Below, in pieces: positions 55,743-57,259 of a stretch of 57,259 nucleotides of DNA. Below the pieces are notes generated by a model that saw only the letters and a list, made by a program, of their open reading frames with translations, searched no databases and was not told the origin of the DNA. Position 1 is the stretch's first letter. Every line of letters begins with the position of its first letter. A program made the translations under genes and the position numbers. Source of the DNA: Spirosoma oryzicola (GTDB lineage Bacteria > Bacteroidota > Bacteroidia > Cytophagales > Spirosomataceae); NCBI RefSeq assembly GCF_021233055.1, contig NZ_CP089547.1, positions 1 to 57,259 of the forward strand, written 5' to 3'.

Positions 55743-56024
55743 TTAATCTAACCGCCAGAAACCAAAAACTGCATCAGTTGAACGTACGCATCTTCCAAGA
55801 CGCTCACCCAGCACGAGCGATTGGCGAGCACATTGCCCCTGTAATGCCAAGCTAATGCAGGTATTCTTAACCTGGTGCCAAACTTGCGCACAGCTGTATT
55901 CAAGTACGCTTTGTACCCGTATCACCTGAGCCAGTTGGTCTACTAGTTGCTGGACATAAACGCGGAGCCATTCCTACTTCGGATGGTTGGTCTCAGTACC
56001 GATTGGTGATGAGTCAGGACTCAT
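55743..56024 (-). pseudogene. Small gene after kinase A with one in-frame TAG
   Basis: ATG 56024 lies 31 bases after the kinase A stop. The frame reads MSPDSSPIGTETNHPK-TAG-EWLRVYVQQLVDQLAQVIRV and ends RSTDAVFGFWRLD at TAA 55743. The TAG is at 55974-55976. The helical, Q- and V-rich body looks genuine and Gln would fit the stop. It is placed like the decayed small gene after kinase B. Function unknown. Translation could restart only at non-ATG codons. Confidence 0.55.
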
Positions 56025-56055
56025 ACACTATCCAGTTTGCTTACCTACTGCTCGT

Positions 56056-57259
56056 TTATCGCCCCATCACCTCGTTGAGCAGTTCACTTAGCTGAGCCAG
56101 CTGAAGCGGCTTCAGCAGATACCCGGAAAAACCAGCCTGCTTCACCTGGAGCTGGTGGGCTTGTTGTCCGTAGCCAGTCAAGGCAATGACGGCCATAGTC
56201 TGTCCCCAGGACTGTTCTTTCAGAAGCCGGTTTAATTCAAAGCCATCCATCTGGGGCATGCCCAGATCCAGTAACACCACATCGGGTGCCCACTGCTGGG
56301 CCTCCTCCAAAGCAGAGCTACCACTGTAACGAGCCCGAGCCTCATAGCCCATCAACTCCAACAGCCGGACCGTTGAATGCGCAATAGTCACATTATCATC
56401 CACCACCAGTACCCGGCCTTGTAGCCCGGCAGCGGGGACCATAAACAGATCGACTTCCGGTTCAGCAGCCGCCTGAGCGGTAAGCGGTAGGTGGATCAGA
56501 AATTCACTACCCTGCCCTTCTCCTCCACTCTGCACGGCTACCTGACCCTCATGCAGGTTCACCAGTTGTTTCACCACAGCCAGACCTAAGCCCAATCCTC
56601 CCTGGGGGCGATCCAGCGGAGTTTCACCCTGAACAAAAATATCAAAAATGGCTTGCTGTTGTTCAGGCGCAATCCCGATGCCGTCATCTTTCACCGAAAG
56701 CAGAGCCTGGGGAGCAAGGCTCGAATCACTCACTCCTTGGAGACTCACCCAGACACGGCCTCCCTTGTGGGTATACTTGAGCCCATTGGTCAACAGATTC
56801 ATCACCACCTGCACCAGCCGCGTCTCATCGCCCAGCACCATTAGGGAAGTCACCGGACTGGCGAAGAACAAATGTCGCTGCTGCTCCGCGTAGGCATAGC
56901 GGGTCAACTCAACGGTTTGGCGCACCAGGGGCACCAGATCAAAGGGTTTCTTGTGGAGCTGGATCAACCCATAGCGGATGCGGCCTACCTCCAACAGATC
57001 ATCGACCATGCGATTCAGGTGGCCCACCTCCCGACTCATCTGATCAACGGCTTTAGGATAGGGTAAGGAGGAGTCGGCTCCCTGGGTGAGCTGCAACAGC
57101 AGCAGCATATTCGATATTGACGCCAGGGGATTACGCAATTCATGGCCCAGCATAGCGATGAACTCATCTTTGCGCCGATCCGCTTCCCGAAGAGTCGCTT
57201 CTAGGCGTTTAAGGCCGTGGATATCGATGGCAGCGCCATACATCTTGACCACCTGACCA
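56056..57259 (-). CDS. Hybrid sensor histidine kinase A, C-terminal part (gene crosses the sequence ends)
   Basis: This is the continuation of the gene beginning at 1262. It encodes residues 421-821: the phosphoacceptor helix FIAMLGHELRNPLASI (His near 460), ATPase motifs LVQVVMNLLTNGLKYT, SVKDDGIGIA and QGGLGLGLAVVKQL, and a receiver RVLVVDDNVT, DVVLLDLGMPQMDGF (phospho-Asp), VIALTGYGQ and GFSGYLLKPLQLAQL. The codons GAC GAG AC|T GGT CAG span the join. It resembles kinase B closely in this half (including the 'GETPLDRP' insertion) but has the PAS arrangement of kinase D, suggesting domain exchange among the paralogues. Confidence 0.93.
   Translation of the reverse strand, partial: GQVVKMYGAAIDIHGLKRLEATLREADRRKDEFIAMLGHELRNPLASISNMLLLLQLTQGADSSLPYPKAVDQMSREVGHLNRMVDDLLEVGRIRYGLIQLHKKPFDLVPLVRQTVELTRYAYAEQQRHLFFASPVTSLMVLGDETRLVQVVMNLLTNGLKYTHKGGRVWVSLQGVSDSSLAPQALLSVKDDGIGIAPEQQQAIFDIFVQGETPLDRPQGGLGLGLAVVKQLVNLHEGQVAVQSGGEGQGSEFLIHLPLTAQAAAEPEVDLFMVPAAGLQGRVLVVDDNVTIAHSTVRLLELMGYEARARYSGSSALEEAQQWAPDVVLLDLGMPQMDGFELNRLLKEQSWGQTMAVIALTGYGQQAHQLQVKQAGFSGYLLKPLQLAQLSELLNEVMGR

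Noticed and set aside
3726..56024. Alternative genetic code with TAG/TAA read as glutamine
   Set aside because: Normal genes on the plasmid end with TAA, TAG and TGA, one TAG stands for Trp in a paralogue, and no suppressor tRNA is visible. Kept only as an observation on decay.
1..57259. Search for relaxase, oriT and type IV secretion genes
   Set aside because: None recognised. The 18-bp hairpin at 46406 was considered as an oriT, but no mob gene supports it.
1..57259. tRNA or rRNA genes
   Set aside because: No cloverleaf or rRNA-like sequence was noticed on either strand by reading. A dedicated tRNA scan was not possible.

Overview
The window reads as one complete circular plasmid of 57,259 bp from a Bacteroidota bacterium of the Cytophagales, most like Spirosoma. 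The main evidence for circularity is that a minus-strand hybrid histidine kinase runs off base 1 and continues in the same frame from base 57,259. The joined gene is 822 codons including the stop, and a degenerate paralogue at 39.0 kb shows the same protein and DNA order across the join. The Cytophagales assignment rests on TAnnTTTG-type promoter boxes, weak Shine-Dalgarno sites, many PAS/GAF hybrid kinases, and families common in that group (Rep_3 initiator, DUF5700-like, SRPBCC, Kazal lipoprotein). No rRNA, tRNA, CRISPR array, relaxase or type IV secretion gene was seen.

Maintenance functions lie in three places. An intact Rep_3 initiator (16.9-17.9 kb) has a consensus DnaA box at its start and six iterons (17.93-18.28 kb). 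A second Rep_3 gene (15.3-16.4 kb), with its own 22-bp repeats, is frameshifted, so the plasmid looks like a fusion of two replicons. A ParA/ribbon-helix-helix partition operon (43.15-44.0 kb) is set among three perfect inverted repeats with a TTTACTCA core. A serine recombinase (10.3 kb) with a 17-bp inverted repeat at its promoter may resolve multimers, and a PIN toxin-antitoxin pair (7.0-7.6 kb) may stabilise the plasmid.

Cargo by region. 0-9.5 kb: unknown genes, a desaturase plus cyclopropane-synthase-like operon whose HxlR regulator is broken, and a CrtO-like acyltransferase. 11-15.2 kb: a zinc-finger protein, a NucS-like nuclease with a RAMA-like C-terminus, and two IS3-family elements. 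18.6-25.9 kb: small secreted proteins and lipoproteins, a monohaem cytochrome c and an SRPBCC pseudogene. 25.9-32.6 kb: a frameshifted IS1182-type element, an esterase pseudogene, a secreted CocE/NonD peptidase-acylase and a broken metalloprotease-like gene. 33-41.4 kb: a hybrid kinase, a lone receiver, a MOSC pseudogene and a wrecked kinase joined to a truncated umuD. 41.7-50.2 kb: an epimerase, the par locus, a luciferase-like oxidoreductase, cspA, a VOC pseudogene, an SDR-AraC operon and small coiled-coil proteins. 50.6-57.3 kb through the origin to 1.26 kb: three more large kinases.

Two traits stand out. One is the load of PAS/GAF sensor kinases (four intact, one dead) with only one separate receiver and no DNA-binding response regulator. 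The other is extensive gene decay. At least six genes each carry one single-base deletion, and another set carries in-frame stops that are nearly all TAG or TAA. The intact genes are long and clean, so the decay looks selective, but sequencing indels cannot be excluded from the sequence alone.
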